In this document: piece by piece, positions 26,494 to 35,593 of the stretch
Layout: the number at the start of each line of letters is the position of its first letter
Numbering within the stretch: the first letter of the stretch is position 1
Assembly (NCBI GenBank): GCA_937927435.1
Contig: CALBDW010000166.1
Span: 1 to 64,000, forward strand
Direction: 5' to 3'
Length of the DNA stretch: 64,000 nucleotides
Source of the DNA: an uncultured Bdellovibrionales bacterium
Lineage (GTDB): Bacteria > Bdellovibrionota > Bdellovibrionia > Bdellovibrionales > JAMPXM01
The notes under the pieces: generated by a model
The model's input: only the letters and a program-made list of their open reading frames with translations
The model's database searches: none
Told to the model about the DNA's origin: nothing
Program-made: the position numbers and the translations under genes

Positions 26494-27812
26494 CCGTCCA
26501 CCTCATCCATCTGGCTGATGCTTTGCGGATTGGGCTTCATGATGAAGTAGAGAGCTACGATCACGAAGAGGATCACACCCGCCATGAGTAGTTCGGCCGA
26601 TCCGGCCCGCGAGAGCATCGCGATGCAGATCAAAGAACCAACGATCGGAATGAAGGAGGGCACCTCAAACGCCCCTTCGATCGTCTCCCGCCTTTGAAGC
26701 ACTATCAGGGCGATATTCACGACAACGAAGCAGCTCAAAAGGAGCACGCTCGTCGCTTTGGCGAGCGAAGAAACATCGCCGCTTAAGATCAAAATCATAA
26801 AGAGCACGGTGACTGTAAAGACAGCAAGATGGGGCGTCCGGCGCTCTGGATGGATTTTATTCAGATACTTGGGAACGAGTCCGTGGACCGACATCCCGTA
26901 GAGTAGCCGCGAGCCCATAATGAAGTTAAGAAGAGCCGTGTTTGCGACCGCGAACATGGCGATCACGCTGAAGATCGGCGTCGGGAACCACGGAGCCGCT
27001 TTCGCCACCACGTCGACGAGAGGCTGGTTTGAGGCCGCAAGTTCCATAGGTGGAATCACGGAAACAGCCACAATGCTGATGCCCATGTAGATCAAAGAAG
27101 AGATGGCGATAGCGAGGATTAGACCGCGCGGCATGGTTTTGCGCGGTTCCTTCACTTCTTCCGCCACGTTGATCATGTCCTCAAAGCCGACGAAGGAATA
27201 AAAGGTGAGGACGGCGCCCGTCAAAAGCAGGGACAGACCGATCTCACCCGAAGGATTAGCGGCCGTCGTTGCGTCGAGATAGTTGGTCGACCCGATGTAG
27301 CGCGCGCCGATCAAGAGGATGAAAAGAAGACCGCCGATTTCGACGAAAGTAAAAATGCTATTGGTGAAGATGGATTCTCGAATTCCTCGATAAACGACGG
27401 CAGCGACGAAAGCCGCGAATAGAAGAGCGACCACTGTCGGCGGAAGCGGCAGCCCCATCCCTGTGAAATATCCGGCGAACACGCGAGCGGCCGTTGCCAT
27501 TGAAGTTAAACCCGATGCGAGCACTGCGAGTCCCACGACGTATGCGACAAAGCCATTATTGAAGGCTCGGTAAGTCGTGTACGCTGCTCCCCCGGCTCTC
27601 GGGTAACGTGAGCTGAGGCTTGCGTAAGACAGCCCCGTCAATCCTGCGGCGACCATGCTGATAAAAAAGCCGAGCCAGACAGCTGAGCCCATCTCGCCAG
27701 CGGCTTTCCCGACAAGCCCGTAAATCCCGGAGCCGAGAATGTCACCGATTCCGTAGAGAGTGAGAGCGAAAAGTCCGATTGATCGATTCAGGGTTGGTTG
27801 TTTTGCGGTCAT
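26490..27812 (-). CDS. APC-family amino-acid permease
   Basis: A 440-residue twelve-helix transporter of the amino acid-polyamine-organocation superfamily. The first helix contains the unwound GIGDILGSGIYGL motif that binds the substrate backbone. YSFVGFEDMINVAEEVKEPRKTMPRG is the family signature around helices 6-7. The ATG at 27812 opens the conserved MTAKQPTLNRSIG region; longer reading upstream overlaps a nuclease-like gene and has no homology-like character. Substrate unknown. Confidence 0.92.
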   Translation of the reverse strand: MTAKQPTLNRSIGLFALTLYGIGDILGSGIYGLVGKAAGEMGSAVWLGFFISMVAAGLTGLSYASLSSRYPRAGGAAYTTYRAFNNGFVAYVVGLAVLASGLTSMATAARVFAGYFTGMGLPLPPTVVALLFAAFVAAVVYRGIRESIFTNSIFTFVEIGGLLFILLIGARYIGSTNYLDATTAANPSGEIGLSLLLTGAVLTFYSFVGFEDMINVAEEVKEPRKTMPRGLILAIAISSLIYMGISIVAVSVIPPMELAASNQPLVDVVAKAAPWFPTPIFSVIAMFAVANTALLNFIMGSRLLYGMSVHGLVPKYLNKIHPERRTPHLAVFTVTVLFMILILSGDVSSLAKATSVLLLSCFVVVNIALIVLQRRETIEGAFEVPSFIPIVGSLICIAMLSRAGSAELLMAGVILFVIVALYFIMKPNPQSISQMDEVDG

Positions 27813-27863
27813 CACGTTGTGATGATTCACGCATTGGGCGGCGGCGTCAAGAATCCGCCGCCC
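27811..27863 (-). promoter_or_regulatory. GC hairpin and small palindrome upstream of the permease gene
   Basis: GGGCGGCGG (27836-27844) pairs with CCGCCGCCC (27855-27863) as a perfect 9-bp stem with a ten-base loop and no T run. A second inverted repeat, ATCAC-GTT-GTGAT (27811-27823), covers the permease start codon. The first could end the upstream lipoprotein message or be a leader structure, and the second could be an operator. Confidence 0.4.
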
Positions 27864-27870
27864 CGTAAGC

Positions 27871-29043
27871 TCAGTGGAATTCGATTTCCATGACAATGGC
27901 GAAGTGGTCGGAGTAGCCCGCAACCTCTTCGAATTCAGCGCGATGCGAATACCGCATCGGCACGCCGGTGACTCGTGATCCGGCCAAGGGACCGTAACGA
28001 TAAGTGTAGGTTTTCGTGAACTCCTCGTCATTGACGATCCGGAACGAACGCAAATCCACTTTATTTAAGAGCGATTTCGAGACGAAGAACCGGTCGAGCA
28101 TGTTCCAGGTCATGGCCGCGAAGCGGTTTTCGGAGCCCTCTTGTGCGTAGAAGTAAGTGCCCGGCGGCATACGCGAGACATCGATTTTGAGTTCTCGAGC
28201 TTTTTCGCGCACCACGCGGTCGACGTCGAAGAGGATCGGCTCATTGCCCTGAAAGAATGCCAGGAACGGGCACGGGTGGTCATTCACTTGGTCGACGTTA
28301 AAGTCGCCCGTCGCCAAAACGTCGAAGCCTTTCTTCATGTAGGCGACTGTGAGATCGCGAACTTTATCGGCGAAGAGACGGCGAAGATGAACGGGGTTAC
28401 TTTGCGATGGCCAGTGGTTTACGATGACGGCGAGCTTTCTTTTCTCTTTCGTGCCGTATTCGAACTCGCCAACGAGGATGTCGCGGAAACTTCTATCGGT
28501 TTGTTTTTTGAGGTCGACTCTTTCGGCCTTGAAGCCCAGGAAGCGAAGTCCCGGTTTTTCATTAAAGATCAGCGCGACGTCAATTCCGCGGGGGTCAGGG
28601 CCCTCGGCAATGGCAACACCCTTATATCCCAATTTATCGGCGAGTTTACGTGCGACGCGTTCGTTTTCGACCTCAACGAGCGCCAAGATATCGGGCTGCG
28701 GGCCGCTTTTCGCCACGACTTTCGCGATTTGTCCGAGCTTGATCTCCAGTTTGTCATCAGTCCAATCGGATTCGAGACAGCGAGCTTGGAAATGGGCTGG
28801 CTCCGTCGCGCAAAATTCCGCCTTGCCTGCGGCATCCCTTGGAAGAAATTCCCAATCGTTCTTACCTTCATCGTGAACGGTATCGAATAGGTTTTCGACG
28901 TTGTACTCGAGGATCCGGATCCGGTTTTCAGCGGGTTTCGCCGCTACGGGTTGTCCGGTTGGAGGCGTTTTTTGAAAGTGTGTGCATGCCGTAACGGAAA
29001 TCGTGGCGATGAGGGCGACGGCCCATGTTCTCAGATTGCGCAT
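27871..29043 (-). CDS. endonuclease/exonuclease/phosphatase-family lipoprotein
   Basis: A 390-residue lipoprotein (lipobox VTAC) of the EEP (DNase I-like) superfamily. Motifs in order are LEYNVENLFD, ALVEVENE, NHWPSQSN, LATGDFNVDQ and YSDHFAIVMEIEFH, with the Asp-His pair needed for catalysis. EEP enzymes cleave nucleic acids or phosphoesters; extracellular members often act as nucleases. AGGAG ten bases upstream supports the ATG at 29043. With the nearby NUC lipoprotein this gives two anchored exported nuclease-like enzymes. Confidence 0.9.
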   Translation of the reverse strand: MRNLRTWAVALIATISVTACTHFQKTPPTGQPVAAKPAENRIRILEYNVENLFDTVHDEGKNDWEFLPRDAAGKAEFCATEPAHFQARCLESDWTDDKLEIKLGQIAKVVAKSGPQPDILALVEVENERVARKLADKLGYKGVAIAEGPDPRGIDVALIFNEKPGLRFLGFKAERVDLKKQTDRSFRDILVGEFEYGTKEKRKLAVIVNHWPSQSNPVHLRRLFADKVRDLTVAYMKKGFDVLATGDFNVDQVNDHPCPFLAFFQGNEPILFDVDRVVREKARELKIDVSRMPPGTYFYAQEGSENRFAAMTWNMLDRFFVSKSLLNKVDLRSFRIVNDEEFTKTYTYRYGPLAGSRVTGVPMRYSHRAEFEEVAGYSDHFAIVMEIEFH

Positions 29044-29273
29044 ATTTAGGTTACTCCTGTCAGCTGACGGGTCTCGTTCAATCACACGAGTCCGCCCGAC
29101 TCAACTTCTGAGTCTGTTTGGCGCGCCGTATTCAGAAAAATGACCAAACAGCACCGTTTTTGAACAGAATCTTAGAGTAAGGTTCCGGTGAATGTTTCAA
29201 ATTTCGAGTTTCCGGCGGGCTAAACTTAGGATTCGACTTGCGCCGGGGCGACTTGTTTACCGGGAGGAACAGA

Positions 29274-29597
29274 ATGCTGTTGTCACTACGCGATTTTTCG
29301 GCCGGTTTTGTTGTGGGATTCGGGGCGGGAGTGGCCTTCCGTTCGTTGGCGGACAGTGATTTCGAATCGGTGAAAGGTATTCTGAAAACCGGAATGGGCG
29401 TCATGCAGAAAGCCGGCGATGCGGCTATGGACGGCTTCGGCAGGCTCCGTGAAGCGATCGAGGACGTGGGGGCCTGGGCCCGTGCGGAAAGCGTGCGCGA
29501 GAAAACGCGTAAACCGCAAGCAGACAGCCGCTCCGTCGCGCAGCCGCGACGCAAGAAGAAGGCCGCTGCGAGAAGGACGGTGGAGTACCACGCATGA
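29274..29597 (+). CDS. small glycine-zipper membrane protein, P-ATPase partner (DUF5132/PacL-like)
   Basis: A 107-residue protein with one N-terminal hydrophobic segment containing a glycine zipper (GFVVGFGAGVAF, about 11-22), an amphipathic helix region (KGILKTGMGVMQKAGDAAMDG) with an acidic patch REAIEDVGAWARAES, and a very basic tail. The layout matches small single-span partners encoded beside P-type ATPases, such as DUF5132 and the mycobacterial PacL group. It lacks the PacL metal-binding tail. GGGAGG six bases upstream fixes the ATG. It overlaps the next gene by ATGA and probably helps assemble or stabilise the ATPase; this is inferred. Confidence 0.7.
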   Translation: MLLSLRDFSAGFVVGFGAGVAFRSLADSDFESVKGILKTGMGVMQKAGDAAMDGFGRLREAIEDVGAWARAESVREKTRKPQADSRSVAQPRRKKKAAARRTVEYHA

Positions 29598-30097
29598 GCG
29601 TTACGATGTCTTTGGGGTACGTCGCGTTTTCATTGGCGCCGACGAAGTTCACCGTGGGTCGGATACGGATCCGTATTCCCGAAAGGCATCGAGACGAGGC
29701 TTATTTCACGAAGGTTGGAGAGACTTTAGCGCAGGTCTCTGGGGTCCTGGACGTTAAGGTGAATCCGCGGACAACGTCGGTCTTGATCGAGCACGACCGG
29801 GAACCCGATGAACTTCTGTGGCGGATTCATGCGCTCAAATTGTTCCGATTGGTGCGGAAAGAGCAAATTCCGCTCCATCTTCATCGGGCGGCTTATCCGG
29901 TTTTCACACAGCAGGAAAAAGAGACGATGAAAGTTCTCGCTCTTCTCGGCTTGAGCTTGTTTCAAGCGGCACGGGGGCATGCGCTTGGCGCGGGCACATC
30001 GCTTTTGGACGAGGCCATCCGGTATTGGGAGCGGGCGAGCGCGGTTGGGGACGCCACCGATGCAAAAGCCGGAACGGGAAATGGTCGACGTTTATGA
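29594..30097 (+). CDS. HMA-like (ferredoxin-fold) protein without metal cysteines
   Basis: A 167-residue protein. Residues about 20-85 have the beta-alpha-beta-beta-alpha-beta pattern of heavy-metal-associated domains (GRIRIRIPERHRDEAYF, SGVLDVKVNPRTTSVLIEHD), but there is no CxxC metal site. A hydrophobic helix near 112-130 (VLALLGLSLFQAARGHALG) may sit in or on the membrane. It is coupled to the small membrane protein before it and to the ATPase after it. It may be a docking or regulatory domain rather than a metal carrier. Confidence 0.7.
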   Translation: MSVTMSLGYVAFSLAPTKFTVGRIRIRIPERHRDEAYFTKVGETLAQVSGVLDVKVNPRTTSVLIEHDREPDELLWRIHALKLFRLVRKEQIPLHLHRAAYPVFTQQEKETMKVLALLGLSLFQAARGHALGAGTSLLDEAIRYWERASAVGDATDAKAGTGNGRRL

Positions 30098-32978
30098 ATT
30101 TCCGGAAATCCGCGGGCTTCCACTCGTCGCACAGTGGCTCGAACACGAGGTGAGGAACTGGCCCGAGGTGAAGCGCGCCGCCTGCAGTTCGGCGACCGGG
30201 CGTTTGCGCGTTGAGTGGAGAACATCGGCGGCGGGTAAAAAGAGAACGCGCGCCTACATCGAACGTAAACTGGCCGAGTTCTCACTTCGCGAGGCCTACT
30301 GGATTCAACGCCATCGTGGTCTTGTGAGCGGTCGAGATATCGAGAAGAGTGGATGGCACACCTACAGTCTTGGTGAGATAAGGCGCCTTTTGCATACCGA
30401 TTTCAAAGCGGGTCTCAAGGCAGAGGAGGTTCTGAAACGGTTGAAGCAATACGGCTCGAACGCGATTCCGCCGGTCGTTCCTCGATCGAATCTCGAAATA
30501 CTCGTAAGCCAGTTTAAGAACTCTCCGACGGCGCTTCTTGCGGTGTCCGCCGTCCTTTCGGCACTCACGGGCGGTTTAGTTGAGGCAGGCGTTATTCTTG
30601 GGGTCATCGGCCTGAACGGCGCCATCGGTTATTGGACCGAGAGTCTATCCGAACGAGAAATGCGGTCGCTATCGAAGCTGGGGCCGCGGCACACGTGGGT
30701 CGTGCGGGATGGAGTCGTGGTTCAGGTTTCGCAAGACGAGATCGTGCCCGGCGACATCATTGTGCTTCGTCCGGGTTCCCATGTGCCGGCCGACGCACGA
30801 CTTATTGAAGCGGACGGTTTGAGTGTCGACGAAGCCATTCTCACCGGGGAGAGCTTCGCGGTCGTGAAAAGTGCCGGGCGCTTGCGAAACAAGTCGCTTC
30901 CCTTATCCAAGTGCCGGAACATGGTGTTTAAAGGAAGCGCCATCGTCAGTGGTACGGGCCGAGCCGTCGTGGTCGAAACGGGCGAACGGACGCAAGCGGG
31001 AAGAATTCAAAGCATGCTCGGCGAGAGGTTTGTGCGCGAAACCCGTTTGAGCGAGAAGTTCGATCAGCTCAATAGGCGGTTGATCGAGGTAGGCTTTGCA
31101 TCGGCCGGCGCTCTTATCGGCATCGGGCTTTGGCGCGGACAGCCTCTGACTCCTCTTCTCAGAACGGGAATCTCAATGGCAGTCGCCGCCGTTCCGGAAG
31201 GGTTGCCGACTGTCGCGACGTGGACCCTGAGTCGAACCGTTGCACGTCTTCTGCATCACGGAGTTCTGGTCCGCGATCTCCAAGCCGTCGAGTCGCTCGC
31301 ATCGGTGAAGACCATCTGCTTCGACAAGACGGGAACGCTCACTGAGAACAGGATGCGGGTGGCGGCTGTCGCGGTTCCTTGGCGGGAAGAGATCGTGAGG
31401 TTGCACGACGAGGAACCTGTTCAATCGGAAGTGGAAGACGTTCGCGCGTACCGCTCTCTCATGGCCTGCGCGGCTCTCTGTAATGACGCCATTCTGAAAA
31501 ATCTGCGTTCGAGTGGTTCTTCGACCGAGCTGGCGCTTATTCGGATCGCCAAGGCCTTCGGCGTATCGCCTGAAAAGGTGCGCCGGAAGTTTCCGCGAAT
31601 CGATACGAAATATCGCACGGGCCGCCGGCGCTATATGATCACGGTCCACAAGTTCGCCGGGAAAAAAGGCGATAGAGCAGGTACATACAAAATGATGAAA
31701 GGGAGTCCGGAGGAAGTGTTGGAGTTGTGCAAGCTCCAGCATAAACCCCAAGGGGACGTGCCTCTTTCGCGTCAGGACCGGGAGCGTATCTTTGCGGCGA
31801 ACGCGGAAATGTCGGGTTCGGCCTTGCGCGTCCTGGGATTCGCCTATCAGCCTCCTGGTGGTCGTCATTGGATTTGGCTCGGGCTTTTCGGTCTCGAGGA
31901 TACACCGCGGCCGGGGATTCGCGAGCAGTTGAAGCGGTTTCACGAAGCGGGAATCCGAACCGTCGTGATCACAGGTGACCAAATGCTGACGGCCGAGTCC
32001 CTGGCTCGGGAATTGAACGTCGGTAATGGCGAGGAATTGATCGCCGTCGATATGGGCGGGGAGAAACGGGTCTCCGATGAAGAACTGGCGCGCGTCGCCG
32101 CCAAAGCGCAGGTTTTCGCTCGCGTGGGTCCGAACGATAAAAAGCGGATTATCGAAGCGCTGAAAACAAGCGGCGACATCGTTGGAATGGTCGGTGATGG
32201 TATCAATGATTCGCCGGCGCTCAAAGCTTCGGACGTCGGGATCGCGATCGGAAAAAGCGGAACGGACGTCGCCCGCGAAGTCGCGGGCGTCGTGTTGATT
32301 AGGGATAATCTCTCAGATCTATTGACGGCCATCGAAATGAGTCGTGTGGCTGCGGTCGCTTTGCGGCGACCGATTCGGTACCTTGTATCGACGAATTTAA
32401 GCGAACTCATGGTGATCACGTCGCAGATGCTCGCGGGCGCGAAAGCGGTTTTAAATCCCTTGCAAATCTTGTGGATGAATCTTGTGACGGACTCCCTCCC
32501 GGCTTTGGCCCTGGCGGCGGACGCGCCGAACGGTGATTCAAAACGTTGGCGTCTGACCGGGCCTTTGGATCCGCGCGAGCCGTTGGTGACGAGGGAACAA
32601 TTGAAGGATTTGGCGAAAGAGGCATCGATTCTCACGATGTCGGTCCTCGCGTCGTTCTTTTATGGTAGCCGGAAGTCCGCGGATCCCGCTTCGGCGCAAA
32701 CGATGGCGATCGACAGCCTTGCGATCGGACAGATGTTGCATGCGCTCAGTTCGCGCAGTCCCTTTAAGGTCGATTGGGATGAACTAGCGCGTTCGCATCG
32801 GAACCTGCTGGCCGCGACGATGGGAAGCGCGCTTACGCATTTGGGGCTCGGCGCGGTCCCGTCGTTCAATAAGCTGTTCAGCTTTCAGCGGCCGTCCAAG
32901 GCCGACACGGCGATCAGCCTGGCTGCGGCGGTTTTGGGATTCCTCGCGGTCGAAGCGAAAAAGAAGGCGAGAGTTTGA
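30060..32978 (+). CDS. P-type cation ATPase, P2A-like, with degenerate N-terminal HMA-like region
   Basis: A pump of about 972 residues. An N-terminal HMA-like region (about 9-80) lacks CxxC and is followed by a cation-ATPase N domain. Catalytic motifs are TGES (262-265), PEGLP (379-383), DKTGT with phospho-acceptor Asp422, and GDGIND (from 712). The cation residues match calcium-pump site II: Glu380, Asn779/Glu782 (NLSE) and Asn807/Asp811 (NLVTD). The C-terminal membrane part is short. The ATG at 30060 has GGGGA eight bases upstream; 30081 is an alternative. It overlaps the HMA-like gene by 38 bases. Calcium or manganese export is most likely, but the accessory genes recall CtpC-type transition-metal systems. 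Confidence 0.88.
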   Translation: MQKPEREMVDVYEFPEIRGLPLVAQWLEHEVRNWPEVKRAACSSATGRLRVEWRTSAAGKKRTRAYIERKLAEFSLREAYWIQRHRGLVSGRDIEKSGWHTYSLGEIRRLLHTDFKAGLKAEEVLKRLKQYGSNAIPPVVPRSNLEILVSQFKNSPTALLAVSAVLSALTGGLVEAGVILGVIGLNGAIGYWTESLSEREMRSLSKLGPRHTWVVRDGVVVQVSQDEIVPGDIIVLRPGSHVPADARLIEADGLSVDEAILTGESFAVVKSAGRLRNKSLPLSKCRNMVFKGSAIVSGTGRAVVVETGERTQAGRIQSMLGERFVRETRLSEKFDQLNRRLIEVGFASAGALIGIGLWRGQPLTPLLRTGISMAVAAVPEGLPTVATWTLSRTVARLLHHGVLVRDLQAVESLASVKTICFDKTGTLTENRMRVAAVAVPWREEIVRLHDEEPVQSEVEDVRAYRSLMACAALCNDAILKNLRSSGSSTELALIRIAKAFGVSPEKVRRKFPRIDTKYRTGRRRYMITVHKFAGKKGDRAGTYKMMKGSPEEVLELCKLQHKPQGDVPLSRQDRERIFAANAEMSGSALRVLGFAYQPPGGRHWIWLGLFGLEDTPRPGIREQLKRFHEAGIRTVVITGDQMLTAESLARELNVGNGEELIAVDMGGEKRVSDEELARVAAKAQVFARVGPNDKKRIIEALKTSGDIVGMVGDGINDSPALKASDVGIAIGKSGTDVAREVAGVVLIRDNLSDLLTAIEMSRVAAVALRRPIRYLVSTNLSELMVITSQMLAGAKAVLNPLQILWMNLVTDSLPALALAADAPNGDSKRWRLTGPLDPREPLVTREQLKDLAKEASILTMSVLASFFYGSRKSADPASAQTMAIDSLAIGQMLHALSSRSPFKVDWDELARSHRNLLAATMGSALTHLGLGAVPSFNKLFSFQRPSKADTAISLAAAVLGFLAVEAKKKARV

Positions 32979-33006
32979 AGGCGGCCCGCGCCGAGCCGCC
33001 CTGCTC

Positions 33007-33924
33007 TTAGATGGCCGAACGTTTCAAACGTTCGATGCGCTCGTCAAGCGGCGGGTGCGTGGAGAAAAGGCGCATGAACGCGTTCGGCCCGCTCGAGATT
33101 TTGAACGCTTGCAGGGCGGGCTGCGCCGTTTCGGCGGCTTCAACCCGCTCAAAAGTCCGTTGCAGACATTCGAGAGCTTGGATCATGTTCTCGCGGCCGG
33201 CCAAGCGGGCGCCTCCCGCGTCGGCGCGGAATTCGCGATAACGTGAGAACCAAGCGACGACCATCGAACCCAGGATCATGAAGACCATTTCGAGGGCGAT
33301 GTGCGTGAGATAGAAGGCCATGAAGTTTCCACCCCCGCCTTCTTCGCTGTCGCGGTCGCGGTTCATCGTCAGGGCGTAAGCGATGACCCGGGCAAGGAAC
33401 ATGACGAAGGCGTTCACGACGCCTTGGAGCAACGTCATCGTCACCATGTCGCCGTTGGCGATGTGGGCGACTTCGTGTCCGAGCACGCCTCTGATTTCCG
33501 CGCGGTTCATCTTGTTCAATAGGCCGGTGGAAACGGCGACCAGCGCGCGCGACTTGGTCGGGCCGGTGGCGAATGCATTCACTTCGGGCGAGTTATAAAT
33601 ACCGACCTCGGGCATCGCCGGCAGGCGTGCGGCTCTCGCCAATTCATGGACGGTTTCGACGAGTTCACGCAGATGCGGATCCCGGGTATCGGGAGGAATG
33701 ACCTGCACCCTCATCATCATCTTCGCCATGAAGCGCGACATGGCGAGAGAGATCAGCGCGCCTCCCATGCCCCAGACCAAGCAGAAAGCGAGCAGGGAAT
33801 TGTAGTCGAGACCGTACTCGTTGAGGTAGGGCCTAATGCCGAGGATGTTCAGAACGATCGAAATGGTGATGATCACCAAAAAGTTGACAGCAAGGAATAG
33901 ACCGATCCTTTTCAACCAAGCCAT
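33007..33924 (-). CDS. htpX: HtpX membrane zinc protease
   Basis: A 305-residue M48-family metalloprotease of the inner membrane. Zinc ligands are His150 and His154 in HEVAH and Glu231 in YREFRADAGG. Four hydrophobic segments flank the catalytic site. HtpX degrades misfolded membrane proteins alongside FtsH. The conserved EVNAFATGP and STHPPLDERIERL stretches confirm the call. GGAGG before the ATG is clear. It is divergent from a LysR-type regulator gene. Confidence 0.96.
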   Translation of the reverse strand: MAWLKRIGLFLAVNFLVIITISIVLNILGIRPYLNEYGLDYNSLLAFCLVWGMGGALISLAMSRFMAKMMMRVQVIPPDTRDPHLRELVETVHELARAARLPAMPEVGIYNSPEVNAFATGPTKSRALVAVSTGLLNKMNRAEIRGVLGHEVAHIANGDMVTMTLLQGVVNAFVMFLARVIAYALTMNRDRDSEEGGGGNFMAFYLTHIALEMVFMILGSMVVAWFSRYREFRADAGGARLAGRENMIQALECLQRTFERVEAAETAQPALQAFKISSGPNAFMRLFSTHPPLDERIERLKRSAI

Positions 33925-33957
33925 TCAGCTTACCTCCGAAATCAGACTAGTGTAGCC

Positions 33958-33986
33958 TTGACTTCAAAATTTGGAAAGACAATAAG
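33958..33986 (+). promoter_or_regulatory. possible promoter of the LysR-type gene
   Basis: TTGACT (33958-33963) is followed after 17 bases by AATAAG (33981-33986). The -35 is good, the -10 weak. Transcription would start near 33993, so a TTG start at 34001 would be almost leaderless and a GTG at 34037 would have a short leader. Confidence 0.4.
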
Positions 33987-34000
33987 TTCGATCGAATACT

Positions 34001-34924
34001 TTGTTTAAATCGAAGAAAGCCCGGGTCTTAACATCTGTGCAGTGGCTTAACTACCATCACCTTTATTACTTCCGGACGATCGCTCTCGAGGGTGGCATCG
34101 CTAAGGCGGCCGAGAAGCTGCGCTTGGGGCAGCCGACTCTGAGCACCCAGTTGAAGCAGCTTGAAAACGCGATCGGCAAGCCTCTCTTTGAACGACGAAA
34201 CAGAAAACTGATTTTAACGGAGGCCGGCAAGGCGGCGCTTGAGTATGCCAACGAGATCTTCCGTTTGGGCGAGGAAATGCTCGAGGTGCTCCAGGACCGC
34301 ACGGTGACGAACCAAACGCATTTGCAGATCGGCGCGCTCGACAGCGTTCCCAAAAGTGTGATCCTCGCCCTCGTCATGGAGGCATACCGGACCGAATCCT
34401 GTACGGTTTCGATTCTCGAGGGGAAGGGTGACGAACTCTTCCGCGAACTGCACGCGCACCGCATCGACCTTGTCATTTCGAACTATCCTCCTCCGGTTCT
34501 TGAAGGGAAACCGTTTTTTTCGAAATCCGTGGCGAAACTTCCGGTCTCGGTTTACGGCGCCCCGCGCTTTAAAAACCTGAGGAGGAATTTCCCCAGATCG
34601 TTGAACGGTAGCCTGTTCGTGCTTCCCACAGCTCACAGCCGCCTGCGCCACGATCTGAACCGTTATTTCAAATTGCAGGACATTCAGATTGTGCCTGTCG
34701 CGGAAACACAGGACACGAGCTTGCTAAGGCTGCTCGCCGCTAACGGATTAGGGCTTGCGCCGTTTTCTGAAGTCGCGGGGCTAAAAGAGGAGAAGCTCGA
34801 ACGGATCGGGCGCCTCGAAGGGGTGCATGAAGAGGTATGGCTGATCTCCGCCCAAAGAAAACTGGAGAACCCGGTGGCGGCGTCGATTATGAAGAGCTTC
34901 ACTCTTCATAAAGTTCGAAAATAA
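34001..34924 (+). CDS. NhaR-type LysR-family transcriptional regulator
   Basis: A LysR-family regulator of about 295-307 residues. The N-terminal winged HTH starts QWLNYHHLYYFRTIALEGG and continues KLRLGQPTLSTQLKQLE, a pattern specific to the NhaR branch. An effector-binding domain follows (about 100-300). NhaR activates sodium-proton antiporter and biofilm genes in response to sodium. No antiporter is adjacent; the YqhA-TerC cluster begins 88 bases downstream on the same strand. The start is uncertain: TTG at 34001 or GTG at 34037, neither with a ribosome site. Confidence 0.88.
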   Translation: MFKSKKARVLTSVQWLNYHHLYYFRTIALEGGIAKAAEKLRLGQPTLSTQLKQLENAIGKPLFERRNRKLILTEAGKAALEYANEIFRLGEEMLEVLQDRTVTNQTHLQIGALDSVPKSVILALVMEAYRTESCTVSILEGKGDELFRELHAHRIDLVISNYPPPVLEGKPFFSKSVAKLPVSVYGAPRFKNLRRNFPRSLNGSLFVLPTAHSRLRHDLNRYFKLQDIQIVPVAETQDTSLLRLLAANGLGLAPFSEVAGLKEEKLERIGRLEGVHEEVWLISAQRKLENPVAASIMKSFTLHKVRK

Positions 34925-35012
34925 CGAAGTATCAGCTATGATTTATCGAATTTTCTGATTCATGGACATTCGTTAAGGTTTTAATTCTTCGGGTTTGGGA
35001 ACGGGGTTGAAC

Positions 35013-35573
35013 GTGAAGAAGTTGGAATACGCGATTGAGAGCGTGATTTTCGCAAGCCGCTGGATCCAGGCGCCCGTGTACGGCGGACTGATCGTCGGCG
35101 CCGTACTGTATACTTATAAGTTTCTCGTCGAGCTCGTGCATCTGTGTATGACTGTGAACTCCGTCTCGGAGGAAGTGTTGATGTTAGGGGTTTTGACCCT
35201 CGTCGATATCACGATGGTCCTTAACCTTCTGATCATGGTCATCATCGGCGGATATGCCACCTTTGTTAGCCGCATGCCCCTCGATGATCATGAAGATCGG
35301 CCCGACTGGTTGGAAAAGGTCAATGCGGGGACCCTCAAGGTGAAGTTGGCTGCTTCGCTTGTCGGCGTTTCGGGGATCCATTTGCTCAAAGCGTTTATCA
35401 ACATCAGCAACAAGAGTCCCGAGGATGTGAAATGGCAGGTGATCATCCATGTCGTCTTTTTATTTTCGACGATCATGTTGGCTTATGCGGAGAAGCTCAT
35501 TCACGCTGAAGCGCATGGGTCCGAGTCCGACAGCGGTACTGCCGTAAAAGAAAAGATTTCCGTCGCGAAATGA
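35013..35573 (+). CDS. YqhA-family (UPF0114) membrane protein
   Basis: A 186-residue membrane protein with three to four helices, of the YqhA family. The opening KKLEYAIESVIFASRWI, the central LTLVDITMVLNLLIMVIIGGY and the KLAASLVGVSGIHLLKAFI stretch are typical. No function is established for the family. The start is set at GTG 35013, with GGGG six bases before it. It begins a co-directional run of membrane-protein genes ending with mreB and DUF5335, with gaps of under 30 bases through most of it. Confidence 0.88.
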   Translation: MKKLEYAIESVIFASRWIQAPVYGGLIVGAVLYTYKFLVELVHLCMTVNSVSEEVLMLGVLTLVDITMVLNLLIMVIIGGYATFVSRMPLDDHEDRPDWLEKVNAGTLKVKLAASLVGVSGIHLLKAFINISNKSPEDVKWQVIIHVVFLFSTIMLAYAEKLIHAEAHGSESDSGTAVKEKISVAK

Positions 35574-35593
35574 CATGAAAGCGCAGGTGCGAG

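Noticed and set aside
32980..33000. GGCGGC/GCCGCC hairpin between the ATPase and htpX as a terminator
   Set aside because: Six base pairs with no T run on either strand; could be chance in GC-rich sequence.
35574..35593. yybP-ykoY manganese riboswitch ahead of terC
   Set aside because: Only 20 bases separate yqhA and terC, and none of the riboswitch consensus is present before yqhA either.
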